Positions 1 through 8,023 of a DNA stretch of 46,848 nt are shown here, piece by piece (the stretch's first letter is position 1; every line of letters starts with the position of its first letter). This DNA comes from Dechloromonas sp. (GTDB lineage Bacteria > Pseudomonadota > Gammaproteobacteria > Burkholderiales > Rhodocyclaceae), in NCBI GenBank assembly GCA_028689015.1, contig JAQTXC010000010.1, positions 20,536 through 67,383 on the forward strand. Reading direction: 5' to 3'. Below the pieces are notes generated by a model. The model was given only the letters and a program-made list of their open reading frames with translations, had not been told where the DNA came from and searched no databases. The position numbers were made by a program, and so were the translations under genes.

Positions 1-890
1 TGAAGGCGGGCAAGGTCCGTTGCGGCCAGTGCCAGCACGTTTTCAACGCCTTTGACTACCTGCTGCCGGACGCCAGCACCGACGCTGCCTTGGTCAAACC
101 ACCCGCCGCATCGACAAATCGGGCGGTCGCCGAACCCGTGCCAGCCATACCACCGGCAGTGCCGCCCACCGCCCAGTCCGCCGCACCTGCACCTGCACCT
201 GCACCTGCACCCACCTTAGCCGCAGTTAGCGGACCGGACACCCCTCTTACTGCGCCGACCGATGCTGAAGCGCCGGCCATCACCAACGAAACCCTGGAGC
301 AATCTACCGAGGCAGCCCGGGCCGCCGGCCTGGTGGCGGCGCGCACCTGGAACGAAACCAGCGGCTACAACCGCTGGGCCAGCGGGCCACTGGCCGCCGA
401 TGGCACGGCCCACTTCGATCAGGATCACGCCCACGCTAGTCACTGGCCTTTTGTCCTCGCCGCAGCCAGCCTCTGCCTATTCCTGCTGATCCAGACCACT
501 TGGCATTTTCGCACCCAGATCGTCATGCGCCTACCGGCCAGCGCCGCTTGGTATGCCGCCCTGGCGGTCGACGTGCCTTTACCCCGAGAAAGCGAACTGG
601 TCAGCATCGAAAGCTCCGACCTGCAGTCGGACAATGCCCGCGGCTTGTTCGTCCTGAACGCCCTGCTGAAGAACCGGGCCGCCTACGCCCAAGCCTGGCC
701 AGCGCTGGAATTGACCCTGACCGACGTCAATGATCGGGTGGTCAGCCGGCGAGTCATTCACGCGACCGACTATCTGCCGACCAATGCGTCCAGCGCCTTC
801 CCTGGCCAGAATGAAACACTGATCAAACTCTGGGTGGAAGCCCGGAACATCGGTGCCGCTGGCTATCGCCTGTACATCTTTTATCCCTGA
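1..890 (+). CDS. MJ0042 zinc-ribbon / DUF3426 membrane protein (5' end missing)
   Basis: The reading frame is open from base 3 and begins inside the gene, so the true start lies left of the window. The first visible residues contain VRCGQCQHVFNA, the second CxxC half of an MJ0042-type zinc ribbon. A low-complexity Pro/Ala linker follows, with alternating A-P repeats near 180-215. A hydrophobic segment at about 441-507 should be a single membrane helix, and the C-terminal ~110 residues fit the DUF3426 domain. The expected topology is a cytoplasmic zinc ribbon, one helix and a periplasmic DUF3426 domain. The family is widespread in betaproteobacteria and its function is not established. The stop codon lies 6 nt before the next gene, which suggests co-transcription. 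An internal TTG at 90 is not a credible start because it would remove the zinc ribbon. Confidence 0.85.
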   Translation, partial: KAGKVRCGQCQHVFNAFDYLLPDASTDAALVKPPAASTNRAVAEPVPAIPPAVPPTAQSAAPAPAPAPAPTLAAVSGPDTPLTAPTDAEAPAITNETLEQSTEAARAAGLVAARTWNETSGYNRWASGPLAADGTAHFDQDHAHASHWPFVLAAASLCLFLLIQTTWHFRTQIVMRLPASAAWYAALAVDVPLPRESELVSIESSDLQSDNARGLFVLNALLKNRAAYAQAWPALELTLTDVNDRVVSRRVIHATDYLPTNASSAFPGQNETLIKLWVEARNIGAAGYRLYIFYP

Positions 891-896
891 GCCCTC

Positions 897-1835
897 ATGA
901 CCACACTGATTTGCGGTTCCCTCGCCTTCGACAACATCATGGTCTTTCCGGACCGCTTTAAGAACCACATCCTGCCCAACCAGATCCACATTCTGAATGT
1001 TGCCTTTCTGGTCCCGGAAATGCGTCGCGAATTCGGCGGTTGTGCCGGCAATATTGCCTACAACCTGATGCTGCTTGGCGGCAACGCCACCATCATGGCC
1101 ACCGTGGGTGACGATGCCCAACCCTATCTCGACCGCCTCGACCAGTTCGGACTGAGCCGCGCCCACGTCCGCCAGATCCCCGGCAGCTTCACCGCCCAAG
1201 CCTTCATCACCACAGACCTGGACGATAACCAAATCACCGCCTTCCACCCGGGCGCAATGAGTTTTTCGCACTTGAACAAGGTCGACCGCAGCGGTGCCCG
1301 TTTGGGCATCGTGGCCCCGGATGGCCGCGACGGCATGCTGCAACATGCGCGCGACTTCGCAGCAGCGGGCGTTCCCTTCATTTTCGATCCAGGCCAGGGC
1401 CTGCCGATGTTCAGCGGTGATGATCTACTCGATTTCCTGCGCCTGGCCGACTACGCCTGCTTCAACGATTACGAGGCACAGCTCGCCTGCGAGCGTACTG
1501 GCCGCAACTTGTCGCAACTGGCCAGTGAGGTCAAGGCGCTGATTGTCACCCGAGGCAGCGAAGGATCGGAAATTCATGTCGACGGCGCTTGCCTGAGCAT
1601 TCCATGCGTCACCGCCGATGCCGTCGTTGACCCCACCGGTTGTGGCGATGCCTACCGGGCCGGCTTGCTTTATGGCCTGGCCGAGGGCTACGATTGGCTC
1701 ACCATCGGTCGCCTGGCCGCCGTGATGGGCGCCATCAAGATTGCCCACCGCGGCGGGCAAAACCACCAACCCAGTCGTGCCGAGATTGCCCAGCGCTATC
1801 AGCAGGCCTTCGGCGTCAGCGTATGGAAGGATTGA
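897..1835 (+). CDS. PfkB-family carbohydrate/nucleoside kinase
   Basis: This 312-residue protein has the ribokinase/PfkB fold. An N-terminal substrate-side region contains EFGGCAGNIAYN, which matches PfkB signature 1 (GGxxxN). The C-terminal catalytic signature is DPTGCGDAYRAG, where the GCGD aspartate is the catalytic base and the glycines form the anion hole. The family transfers phosphate from ATP to a sugar or nucleoside hydroxyl. Overall it resembles the adenosine-kinase-like bacterial branch, but the substrate cannot be read from sequence. The ATG at 897 sits 6 nt after the preceding stop, and the stop at 1833-1835 is 2 nt before the lipoprotein start, so the three genes probably form one transcript. 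Length is normal for the family. Confidence 0.9.
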   Translation: MTTLICGSLAFDNIMVFPDRFKNHILPNQIHILNVAFLVPEMRREFGGCAGNIAYNLMLLGGNATIMATVGDDAQPYLDRLDQFGLSRAHVRQIPGSFTAQAFITTDLDDNQITAFHPGAMSFSHLNKVDRSGARLGIVAPDGRDGMLQHARDFAAAGVPFIFDPGQGLPMFSGDDLLDFLRLADYACFNDYEAQLACERTGRNLSQLASEVKALIVTRGSEGSEIHVDGACLSIPCVTADAVVDPTGCGDAYRAGLLYGLAEGYDWLTIGRLAAVMGAIKIAHRGGQNHQPSRAEIAQRYQQAFGVSVWKD

Positions 1836-1837
1836 AC

Positions 1838-2284
1838 ATGAAATGGCTTGCCATCCTCTTCACCGCAGTTTTCCTGTCGGCCTGTGCCAGCAGCAAATCA
1901 GGCAATGTTTACAGTCGTGACCAGACCAAGCGTGAAATGACGGTGCGCCAGGGCGTGCTCGAATCCGTTCGTGTCGTCGCCATGGAAGGCACCAAATCCG
2001 GCGTTGGCACCGTCGCCGGCTCGGTGGTCGGTGGTGTTGCCGGCAGCGGCGTGGGCGGCGGCAAGGGAAAAATCATCGGGGCCGTCCTGGGCGCGGTCGC
2101 TGGCGGTCTGGCCGGTAGCGCCATCGAAGAAAATGTCACCCAGAAACAGGCGCTGGAATTAACCGTCAAACTCGAGGGCGGCCGCAACATCGTCGTCGTC
2201 CAGGAGGGTGATGCCGGTGAATTCCAGGTCGGCGATGCCGTGCGTGTGCTCAGCGACCGCGGCGAAACCCGCATTACGCGCTGA
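1838..2284 (+). CDS. Glycine-zipper outer-membrane lipoprotein (SlyB/Pcp-like)
   Basis: This 148-residue protein starts MKWLAILFTAVFLSACASS, a classical lipoprotein signal peptide with lipobox LSAC, so the mature protein should start at an acylated cysteine. Residues ~45-95 are rich in GxxxG spacing (GTVAGSVVGGVAGSG and further glycines), the two-helix glycine zipper of the SlyB/Pcp/17-kDa antigen family that packs in the outer membrane. The C-terminal ~50 residues look like a small beta domain. I chose ATG 1838 because it alone yields the signal peptide. The same frame is open further upstream, but that part overlaps the kinase gene. The protein is probably structural; the family has been linked to envelope integrity and stress, and no specific role is visible here. 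Confidence 0.88.
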   Translation: MKWLAILFTAVFLSACASSKSGNVYSRDQTKREMTVRQGVLESVRVVAMEGTKSGVGTVAGSVVGGVAGSGVGGGKGKIIGAVLGAVAGGLAGSAIEENVTQKQALELTVKLEGGRNIVVVQEGDAGEFQVGDAVRVLSDRGETRITR

Positions 2285-2361
2285 AATATCGCCGTAAAGA
2301 TCGGGCAATAGGGGTGTAACAGCGATCTTCCATTCTTCTCTCCACAGTCAAGGAGAAAAGA

Positions 2362-3126
2362 ATGGAAAACAATCTGAGTCGCGCCACGACGCGCGCCCGC
2401 CCCGCCAAGAAATCACTGGCCGTTGGTTTTGCCCACACCCCCGGCGACATCATGGACGCCCAACGCCTTCGTTTTCGTGTTTTTGCCGGTGAAATGGGTG
2501 CCAAATTACCCAGCCGCATTCCCGGTGTGGATCACGACATTTACGATCCCTATTGCGACCACCTAGTCGTGCGTGACACCGACAGCGGCGAAATCGTTGG
2601 TACCTACCGCATCCTTCCGCCCGAACATGCCCGTAAAATCGGCTATTACTCAGAAAATGAATTCGATCTCACCCGCTTGCAGCATCTCCGCCCGCGCCTA
2701 GTCGAAATCGGCCGTTCTTGCGTCCATCCCGACTACCGCACCGGCGCGACCATTGCCCTGCTTTGGTCCGGCCTCGCCCAATACATGCAAGAACGTGGCT
2801 ACGACTATCTGATGGGCTGTGCCTCAATCAGCATGGCCGATGGGGGACACGCCGCCGCCAGCTTGTACAATCGCCTATCGGCCGAACACCTTGGCCCGCA
2901 GGAATACCGTGTTTTCCCGCGCTGTCCGCTGCCGCTTGCTGCCCTGCAAAACGATCTGCCGGCCGACGTACCGCCGCTGATCAAGGGATATTTGCGGGCG
3001 GGGGCCTGGATTTGCGGCGAACCGGCCTGGGACCCTGATTTCAATACCGCCGACCTGCCTATCCTGATGCCCATGGCCAAGGTATCAGCACGTTATGCCA
3101 AGCATTACCTGGGACAAGAAAACTGA
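2362..3126 (+). CDS. olsB: GNAT-type N-acyltransferase, OlsB-like (ornithine lipid synthesis step 1)
   Basis: This 254-residue protein belongs to the acyltransferase group typified by OlsB, which moves a 3-hydroxyacyl chain from ACP to the alpha-amino group of ornithine to give lyso-ornithine lipid. Visible hallmarks are the N-terminal AQRLRFRVFAGEMG segment, a CDHLVVRD strand, the VGTYRILPP strand and VEIGRSCVHPDYR, the usual conserved core of this family. A purine-rich ribosome site (AAGGAGAA) lies 8-15 nt upstream of ATG 2362. A PlsC-type gene follows with an overlapping junction, matching the olsBA order known from Rhizobium and Burkholderia, which strengthens the call. Alternatives are related hemolysin-like or PEP-CTERM-associated acyltransferases of the same fold. 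Substrate specificity is inferred. Confidence 0.78.
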   Translation: MENNLSRATTRARPAKKSLAVGFAHTPGDIMDAQRLRFRVFAGEMGAKLPSRIPGVDHDIYDPYCDHLVVRDTDSGEIVGTYRILPPEHARKIGYYSENEFDLTRLQHLRPRLVEIGRSCVHPDYRTGATIALLWSGLAQYMQERGYDYLMGCASISMADGGHAAASLYNRLSAEHLGPQEYRVFPRCPLPLAALQNDLPADVPPLIKGYLRAGAWICGEPAWDPDFNTADLPILMPMAKVSARYAKHYLGQEN

Positions 3127-3917
3127 GCGACACCCCTAGCCTCATCCGCCTCTATCGGCGCTTTCGCCTGGCCCTGCTGTTAATCAGCGGGGCCTTTGTC
3201 GCGTTGACCGTATTTAGCATCTGCAACGACCGTCGCCGCCTGCGGCTGAAACAAAGCTGGTCTGCTGCGGTACTGGATGCCCTGGGCATTACGCTCGACG
3301 CCAACCTGACTCACGCCCAAGGCGGTGCTCTCTTGATCGCCAACCATATTTCCTGGGTGGATATTTTCGTCATCAACGCTGTACTGCCCGCCGCTTTCGT
3401 CGCCAAGGAAGAGGTGCGTCGCTGGCCGCTGCTCGGCTGGATGGCCGCCCGTAATGACACCATTTTTTTGCGTCGCGGCAGTCGAGGCCACGCCAGGATC
3501 ATCAACGCCGAAGTCGCCAGCGTTTTGGCCTGCGGCAAATATGTTGCCCTGTTTCCCGAAGGGACAACCACCGACGGACGGACGCTACTGCATTTCCACG
3601 CGGCCTTGCTACAACCCGCGCTAGCGGCCGGCCAGCCGGTGCTGCCCATTGCGCTGTCGTACTGGGAAGAGGACGGTCAACGCAGTCTGGCCCCCCGTTA
3701 CGACGGCGATCTATCCTTGGGACAGTGCCTGACAGCCATCCTCAAGCGCCGCCGCATCATTGCCCGCCTGGTCACCACGCCCATCCGCGGACTTCAGGGG
3801 GAAGACCGCAAACACGTGGCCGCCGCCGCCCGTGAAGCTATCGCATTAGCGGCAGGGCTTCCGCGGGTGAACACGGCACCTGAAAAACCTGACGATCCTC
3901 CAGCCGCAAGGCGGTGA
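3123..3917 (+). CDS. olsA: 1-acyl-glycerol-3-phosphate acyltransferase family (PlsC/OlsA-like)
   Basis: PlsC-type acyltransferase with the four family blocks. NHISWVD is the catalytic HxxxxD, FLRRGSRG is block II, FPEGTTTDG is block III and LPIALSYW is block IV. It probably O-acylates lyso-ornithine lipid (OlsA), given the OlsB-like gene directly upstream; a general lysophosphatidate acyltransferase is the alternative. The start is uncertain. The coding frame continues upstream of the TTG at 3204, including an N-terminal hydrophobic stretch, up to CTG 3123, which overlaps the olsB stop as CTGA in the way ATGA overlaps work. No ATG is available in this frame. The 3' end overlaps the convergent apaH gene by 80 bp (3838-3917), so the last ~27 codons are shared antisense. 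Confidence 0.75.
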   Translation: MSDTPSLIRLYRRFRLALLLISGAFVALTVFSICNDRRRLRLKQSWSAAVLDALGITLDANLTHAQGGALLIANHISWVDIFVINAVLPAAFVAKEEVRRWPLLGWMAARNDTIFLRRGSRGHARIINAEVASVLACGKYVALFPEGTTTDGRTLLHFHAALLQPALAAGQPVLPIALSYWEEDGQRSLAPRYDGDLSLGQCLTAILKRRRIIARLVTTPIRGLQGEDRKHVAAAAREAIALAAGLPRVNTAPEKPDDPPAARR

Positions 3918-4668
3918 GCGGCCCCCCCCACAAACAACCAGAATCCAGCGCCAGCAAGTCAGGCCTGATCAGCAAACCCAAGGCCGACCAGTGGCCGGTC
4001 ACCAACACACAATCAGCGCTCTGCCGACCTGGCGCATCAAACCACGGCACATGGCCTGACGGCGCATGTCGGGTTTCCCCCTTGCTCTTGAAATCCATCG
4101 TGCCATCCGGCGTACAAAACCGCATCCGGGTCATGGCGTTGACGATAACCCGCAAACGCCCCCAGCCACGCAAGTCATCCGACCAGGCAGCCGGCTCGCT
4201 GCCCCATAGGTGGCTGATGAATTCCCGAAAAAGCGGCCCTTGTAACATGGCCTCCACCTCGGCGGCCAAGGCTCGAGCCCGTTCAGGCGTCCACTGCGGC
4301 AGCAAACCCGCATGCACCAGGCAATAACCGTTTTCCGTATGGCACAGCGGCTGCTGTCGCAGCCAATCCAGGATCTCTGCAGCATCCGGCGCATCGAGAA
4401 TTGGCTGCACGGTATCGTCAGTCCCGCGAAACTTCGCCCCGTTCTCGGCCACCATCAGCAGGTAAAGATCGTGATTACCCAACACGGTCAACGCCGATTT
4501 GCCGAGTGATTTGACCAAGCGCAAAGTTTCCAGCGAACGCGGCCCGCGATTCACCAGATCCCCAACCAGCCAGAGACGGTCAGCCGCCGGATCAAAGCGG
4601 CAATGCGCCAGCAGACGACAGAGTGTCTCATAACAACCCTGAATATCACCGATGGCATAAGTACTCAT
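3838..4668 (-). CDS. apaH: Symmetrical bis(5'-nucleosyl)-tetraphosphatase ApaH
   Basis: This 276-residue calcineurin-like metallophosphatase hydrolyses Ap4A to two ADP and can also remove Np4 caps from RNA. The protein begins MSTYAIGDIQGC, which carries the first DxQG metal motif, followed by LVGDLVNRGP (GDxVxRG) and VLGNHDLYLL (GNHD). VHAGLLPQW and VTGHWSALGL supply later metal ligands, so the full phosphoesterase set is present. Length is typical for ApaH. It is convergent with the olsA-like gene and divergent from the type I secretion operon, and appears to be a single-gene transcript. I see no sign of degeneration. Confidence 0.95.
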   Translation of the reverse strand: MSTYAIGDIQGCYETLCRLLAHCRFDPAADRLWLVGDLVNRGPRSLETLRLVKSLGKSALTVLGNHDLYLLMVAENGAKFRGTDDTVQPILDAPDAAEILDWLRQQPLCHTENGYCLVHAGLLPQWTPERARALAAEVEAMLQGPLFREFISHLWGSEPAAWSDDLRGWGRLRVIVNAMTRMRFCTPDGTMDFKSKGETRHAPSGHVPWFDAPGRQSADCVLVTGHWSALGLLIRPDLLALDSGCLWGGPLTALRLEDRQVFQVPCSPAEALPLMR

Positions 4669-4863
4669 TTTGGCGAGCCAGTTGTAATTGCTATCAAGTT
4701 CAAGCTTCCCGAATACATAGAAATGCCACTGCGAAGTAGCGGCAGATCGTTACAATTCCGCACCACAAAGAAAATTTCCGACCAAACCAAAGGCTGCAAT
4801 TTATTTTCGATAAGTAAATATGGCATCTACGGTACTTAGATCGATACAGCACCTATTCTAACC
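4669..4863. promoter_or_regulatory. Divergent intergenic region between apaH and the type I secretion operon
   Basis: These 195 bp separate two divergent transcription units and must carry both promoters. The half nearest the secretion operon (about 4740-4863) is clearly more AT-rich than the flanking genes. I could not pick a convincing pair of -35/-10 boxes with proper spacing, and there is no obvious strong ribosome site before ATG 4864. Confidence 0.4.
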
Positions 4864-6603
4864 ATGAAAAAACTAATGCAACCCAGAAGCGAACTTGCTG
4901 AAGTTCTGTTTTCTTTCCGTAAGGCGTTTTACACGGCGGGTCTGTTCAGCATGTTTATTAACGTCATCGGTTTGGTGCCGTCGATCTACATGTTGCAGGT
5001 CTATGACCGGGTTTTACAAAGCCGCAATTCGACCACCTTGATCATGTTGACCGTGATCATGCTGGGGTTCTATGTAATGCTCGGCATGCTGGAGTTGGCG
5101 CGTTCCAAACTGTTGATTCGCGTCGGGGCGCAAATGGACACCCGGTTGAATGATCGGGTATTCACGGCGTCTTTTGAGCGAAATCTTCGTCGCTCGGGTG
5201 GTAATGCAGGACAGGCGATGAGCGACCTGACCAATGTGCGGCAGTTTTTGACCGGCAATGGTTTGTTCGCTTTCTTTGATGCGCCCTGGGCCCCGGTCTA
5301 TCTGGTAGTTATTTTCCTGTTTAGCCCCTGGTTAGGCTTGTTTGCAGTCGTTGCGGCAGCCATCTTGTTTGGACTGGCCTGGGCGACCGAGGTCTCGACC
5401 CGCAAACCGCTGGCGGAGGCCCAACAGGTTTCCATGGCGGCCAACATGTATGCGACCAACAATTTGCGCAATGCCGAAGTCATCGAAGCGATGGGGATGC
5501 TGGATAACCTCAAGCGACGCTGGCTGGAAAAACAATTGCGCTTCCTGGCACTGCAAAATGAAGCCAGCGACAAGGCGGCAGCCATTTCAGCCACAACAAA
5601 ATCGGTCCGCATCGCTGTGCAATCACTCGTTCTGGGGGGCGGCGCCTTGCTGGTGATCGAAGGCACAATGACGCCGGGGGGCATGATTGCCGCTTCCATC
5701 CTGCTTGGCAAGGCGCTGGCCCCGGTCGAACTGGCGATCAACGTCTGGAAACAGTTGTTGTCAGCCCGAACGGCTTATCATCGCCTGGAAGACATGCTCA
5801 AGGACCATCCGGCCCGTTCGCTGGGAATGTCCTTGCCGCAGCCCAAGGGAAATTTGTTGGTCGAGGGCGTGAGTGCAGCGCCGCCTGGAACGCAATCCAT
5901 GGTGCTGAAGCAGATTGGTTTTGCGGTGGCCCCCGGTGAAGTTGTCGGCGTGATTGGTCCCTCGGCTTCGGGCAAATCGACGCTGGCGCGTCTGATGGTC
6001 GGTGTCTGGCCCGCCTTGGCTGGCAAGGTGCGTCTGGATGGTGCCGATGTATTTAGCTGGAACAAGGGGGAATTAGGCCCCGCGGTCGGCTACCTGCCGC
6101 AAGATATCGAACTGTTTGAAGGAACGATCGCCGAGAATATTGCCCGTTTCGGTGACGTTGACCCTGACAAGGTGGTTGAAGCGGCGCAAATGGCAGGTGT
6201 TCACGAGATGATTTTGCGTTTCCCCAAGGGGTACGACAGCCAGATCGGTGAAGCAGGCAGCGTCCTGTCGGGTGGGCAACGGCAGCGGATTGCATTTGCC
6301 CGTGCTGTTTACGGCAACCCGGCTTTCGTTGTACTGGATGAACCCAACTCCAATCTCGATGACGCAGGCGAAAGCGCCTTGGTACGGGCCATTCTGGAAC
6401 TGAAGCGCCGGGGAACCACCGTCATGCTGATCACGCATCGGACCAGCATTCTGAGTGCCGTTGATAAATTGCTGCTCTTGGTCGAGGGGGCCGTACAGCT
6501 CTACGGCCCGCGTGACCAGGTCTTGCAGGCGCTCCAGCAACGCGCCCAGCAAGCGACCGTGAGTCAAGCAGCCCAACCAGTTGCTGTGCCAGCGGCCGGT
6601 TAA
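4864..6603 (+). CDS. Type I secretion ABC permease/ATPase (PrtD family)
   Basis: This 579-residue fused permease-ATPase forms the inner-membrane motor of a type I secretion system. The N-terminal ~300 residues contain the transmembrane domain, including a long hydrophobic helix in the first 70 residues. The nucleotide-binding domain has Walker A GPSASGKST (about residue 364), signature LSGGQRQR (about 468), Walker B FVVLDEPN (about 489) and a switch histidine in LITHRTS. There is no N-terminal C39 peptidase domain, so this is the PrtD/AprD/HasD class that exports unprocessed RTX-type substrates by a C-terminal signal. The adaptor and outer-membrane genes follow directly, with the RTX gene next, so the RTX protein is the obvious substrate. 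The C-terminal ~30 residues are a Gln/Ala-rich tail. Confidence 0.93.
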   Translation: MKKLMQPRSELAEVLFSFRKAFYTAGLFSMFINVIGLVPSIYMLQVYDRVLQSRNSTTLIMLTVIMLGFYVMLGMLELARSKLLIRVGAQMDTRLNDRVFTASFERNLRRSGGNAGQAMSDLTNVRQFLTGNGLFAFFDAPWAPVYLVVIFLFSPWLGLFAVVAAAILFGLAWATEVSTRKPLAEAQQVSMAANMYATNNLRNAEVIEAMGMLDNLKRRWLEKQLRFLALQNEASDKAAAISATTKSVRIAVQSLVLGGGALLVIEGTMTPGGMIAASILLGKALAPVELAINVWKQLLSARTAYHRLEDMLKDHPARSLGMSLPQPKGNLLVEGVSAAPPGTQSMVLKQIGFAVAPGEVVGVIGPSASGKSTLARLMVGVWPALAGKVRLDGADVFSWNKGELGPAVGYLPQDIELFEGTIAENIARFGDVDPDKVVEAAQMAGVHEMILRFPKGYDSQIGEAGSVLSGGQRQRIAFARAVYGNPAFVVLDEPNSNLDDAGESALVRAILELKRRGTTVMLITHRTSILSAVDKLLLLVEGAVQLYGPRDQVLQALQQRAQQATVSQAAQPVAVPAAG

Positions 6604-6630
6604 TTGCCAGTTGTTCTAAAGGTTATGAAC

Positions 6631-8022
6631 ATGTTCAAACGGGTTTCTCAATTTTTCAAATCAAAAGTCCTGGCTGAAACCGATGAGGTCTTGGTGGAAG
6701 GAGCGACGTCTGCACTCAGCAAGGTCGACACCGACGAGCGGCCAATCGTCAAATTCGGCATGATGACGCTGGCGATAGGCTTTGGCGGTTTTCTGTTGTG
6801 GGCAGCCTTGGCGCCACTCGATGAGGGGGTTCCTGGTGTCGGCGTGGTTAGTGTCGATACCAAGCGCAAAACAGTCCAGCACCTGCATGGTGGGGTGGTC
6901 GAGGAAATCCTGGTCAGGGAAGGGGCGCGCGTCAAGGCGGGCGATATTCTCGTTAGACTCAATTCGACCGACGTGAAGGCACAGCTGGATATTGCCCAAA
7001 GCCAGCTCTATCTGGCGGCCGCAATGGAGGCCAGGCTTCGTGCCGAGCGGGCGAATCAAGACAAAATGACGTTTCCTGATGCTTTGCAGGCATCAGCCCA
7101 GACGGACCCGCGCGCCAAAGATGCGATAGATGCACAGTCGCAGCTCTTCTCGGCGCGACGTGCGGCGCTAAAGAGCGAACTGGCGACCATGGACCAAATG
7201 GTCGCAGGGTTGAACAATCAGATTACCGGCCTGCGCTCACTGGAGGCTGGCAAGAAAAGACAAATTGAATTGCTCGAAAAGGAATTGACCTCCTATCGCG
7301 GCTTGGCTGAGGAAGGCTTTGTGCCCCGCAACAAACTGTACGAACAGGAGCGCGTGTTGGCCGATATTTCGGGGACCCGTGGAAGCGATATTGCCCAAAT
7401 CGCGCGGGCTGAAGCGGCAATCAATGAGACCCGCCTGCGTCAGTTGCAACGCCAGCAGGATTACCGCAAGGAAGTCGAGTCGCAAATGTCAGATGTGCAG
7501 CGCGAACTCAATACGCGTACCGATCAATTGCGTGCACTGGAAGAACAATACGCCAGAACCGATATCAAGGCGCCGGCGGATGGTTATGTGGTTGCCATGG
7601 AGGCTCACACTGTCGGCGGCGTCGTCCGGCCGGGTGACCGCATCATGGATATCGTTCCGGAGGACGATGTCCTGGTCGTTGAAGCCCAATTGCCGGTCAA
7701 TCTCATTGACAAGGTCCGCGTCGGCCAACTCGCTAACATGCACTTGCAGATTGTGCTGAGTGGCGGCGCGCAGCCGGTGATCGAGGGCGAAGTCGTTCAG
7801 ATCTCTGCCGACCGCCTGACCGACCAGCGCACCGGTGCACCTTATTACTCGGCGCGTATTCACATCACGGCCAAAGGCGCGGCTGAAGTTGCCCGACACA
7901 AAATCCATGTCCAGCCTGGCATGCAGGCTGACGTGGTGGTCATCACTGGCGCGCGGACCTTGTTGCAGTATCTGATGCGCCCCTTGATGTCGCGGATCAC
8001 CTCCGGCATGACGGAGCTATAA
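6631..8022 (+). CDS. HlyD-family type I secretion periplasmic adaptor
   Basis: Membrane fusion protein that bridges the ABC motor and the outer-membrane channel. A single N-terminal membrane helix (about residues 38-60, followed by APLDEG) precedes a lipoyl-type half domain (VQHLHGGVVEEILVREG), a long coiled-coil hairpin (about residues 110-305) and the returning lipoyl/beta-barrel part (TDIKAPADGYV). This is the HlyD/PrtE order. The reading frame is open back to a TTG at 6604, but an AAAGG element at 6618-6622 is best spaced for ATG 6631; ATG 6625 is the alternative and would add two residues. The gene lies just after the ABC gene and its stop is 1 nt before the next start, so the three secretion genes form one operon. 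Confidence 0.92.
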   Translation: MFKRVSQFFKSKVLAETDEVLVEGATSALSKVDTDERPIVKFGMMTLAIGFGGFLLWAALAPLDEGVPGVGVVSVDTKRKTVQHLHGGVVEEILVREGARVKAGDILVRLNSTDVKAQLDIAQSQLYLAAAMEARLRAERANQDKMTFPDALQASAQTDPRAKDAIDAQSQLFSARRAALKSELATMDQMVAGLNNQITGLRSLEAGKKRQIELLEKELTSYRGLAEEGFVPRNKLYEQERVLADISGTRGSDIAQIARAEAAINETRLRQLQRQQDYRKEVESQMSDVQRELNTRTDQLRALEEQYARTDIKAPADGYVVAMEAHTVGGVVRPGDRIMDIVPEDDVLVVEAQLPVNLIDKVRVGQLANMHLQIVLSGGAQPVIEGEVVQISADRLTDQRTGAPYYSARIHITAKGAAEVARHKIHVQPGMQADVVVITGARTLLQYLMRPLMSRITSGMTEL

Positions 8023-8023
8023 G

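Noticed and set aside
180..215. Tandem CACCTG/CACCTGC repeat as a mobile or CRISPR-like repeat
   Set aside because: It is a short in-frame codon repeat encoding the Pro/Ala linker of the DUF3426 protein. No CRISPR array was seen anywhere in the window.
579..1346. A 255-codon minus-strand frame across the DUF3426/PfkB junction
   Set aside because: It overlaps two well-supported genes on the other strand and resembles no family.
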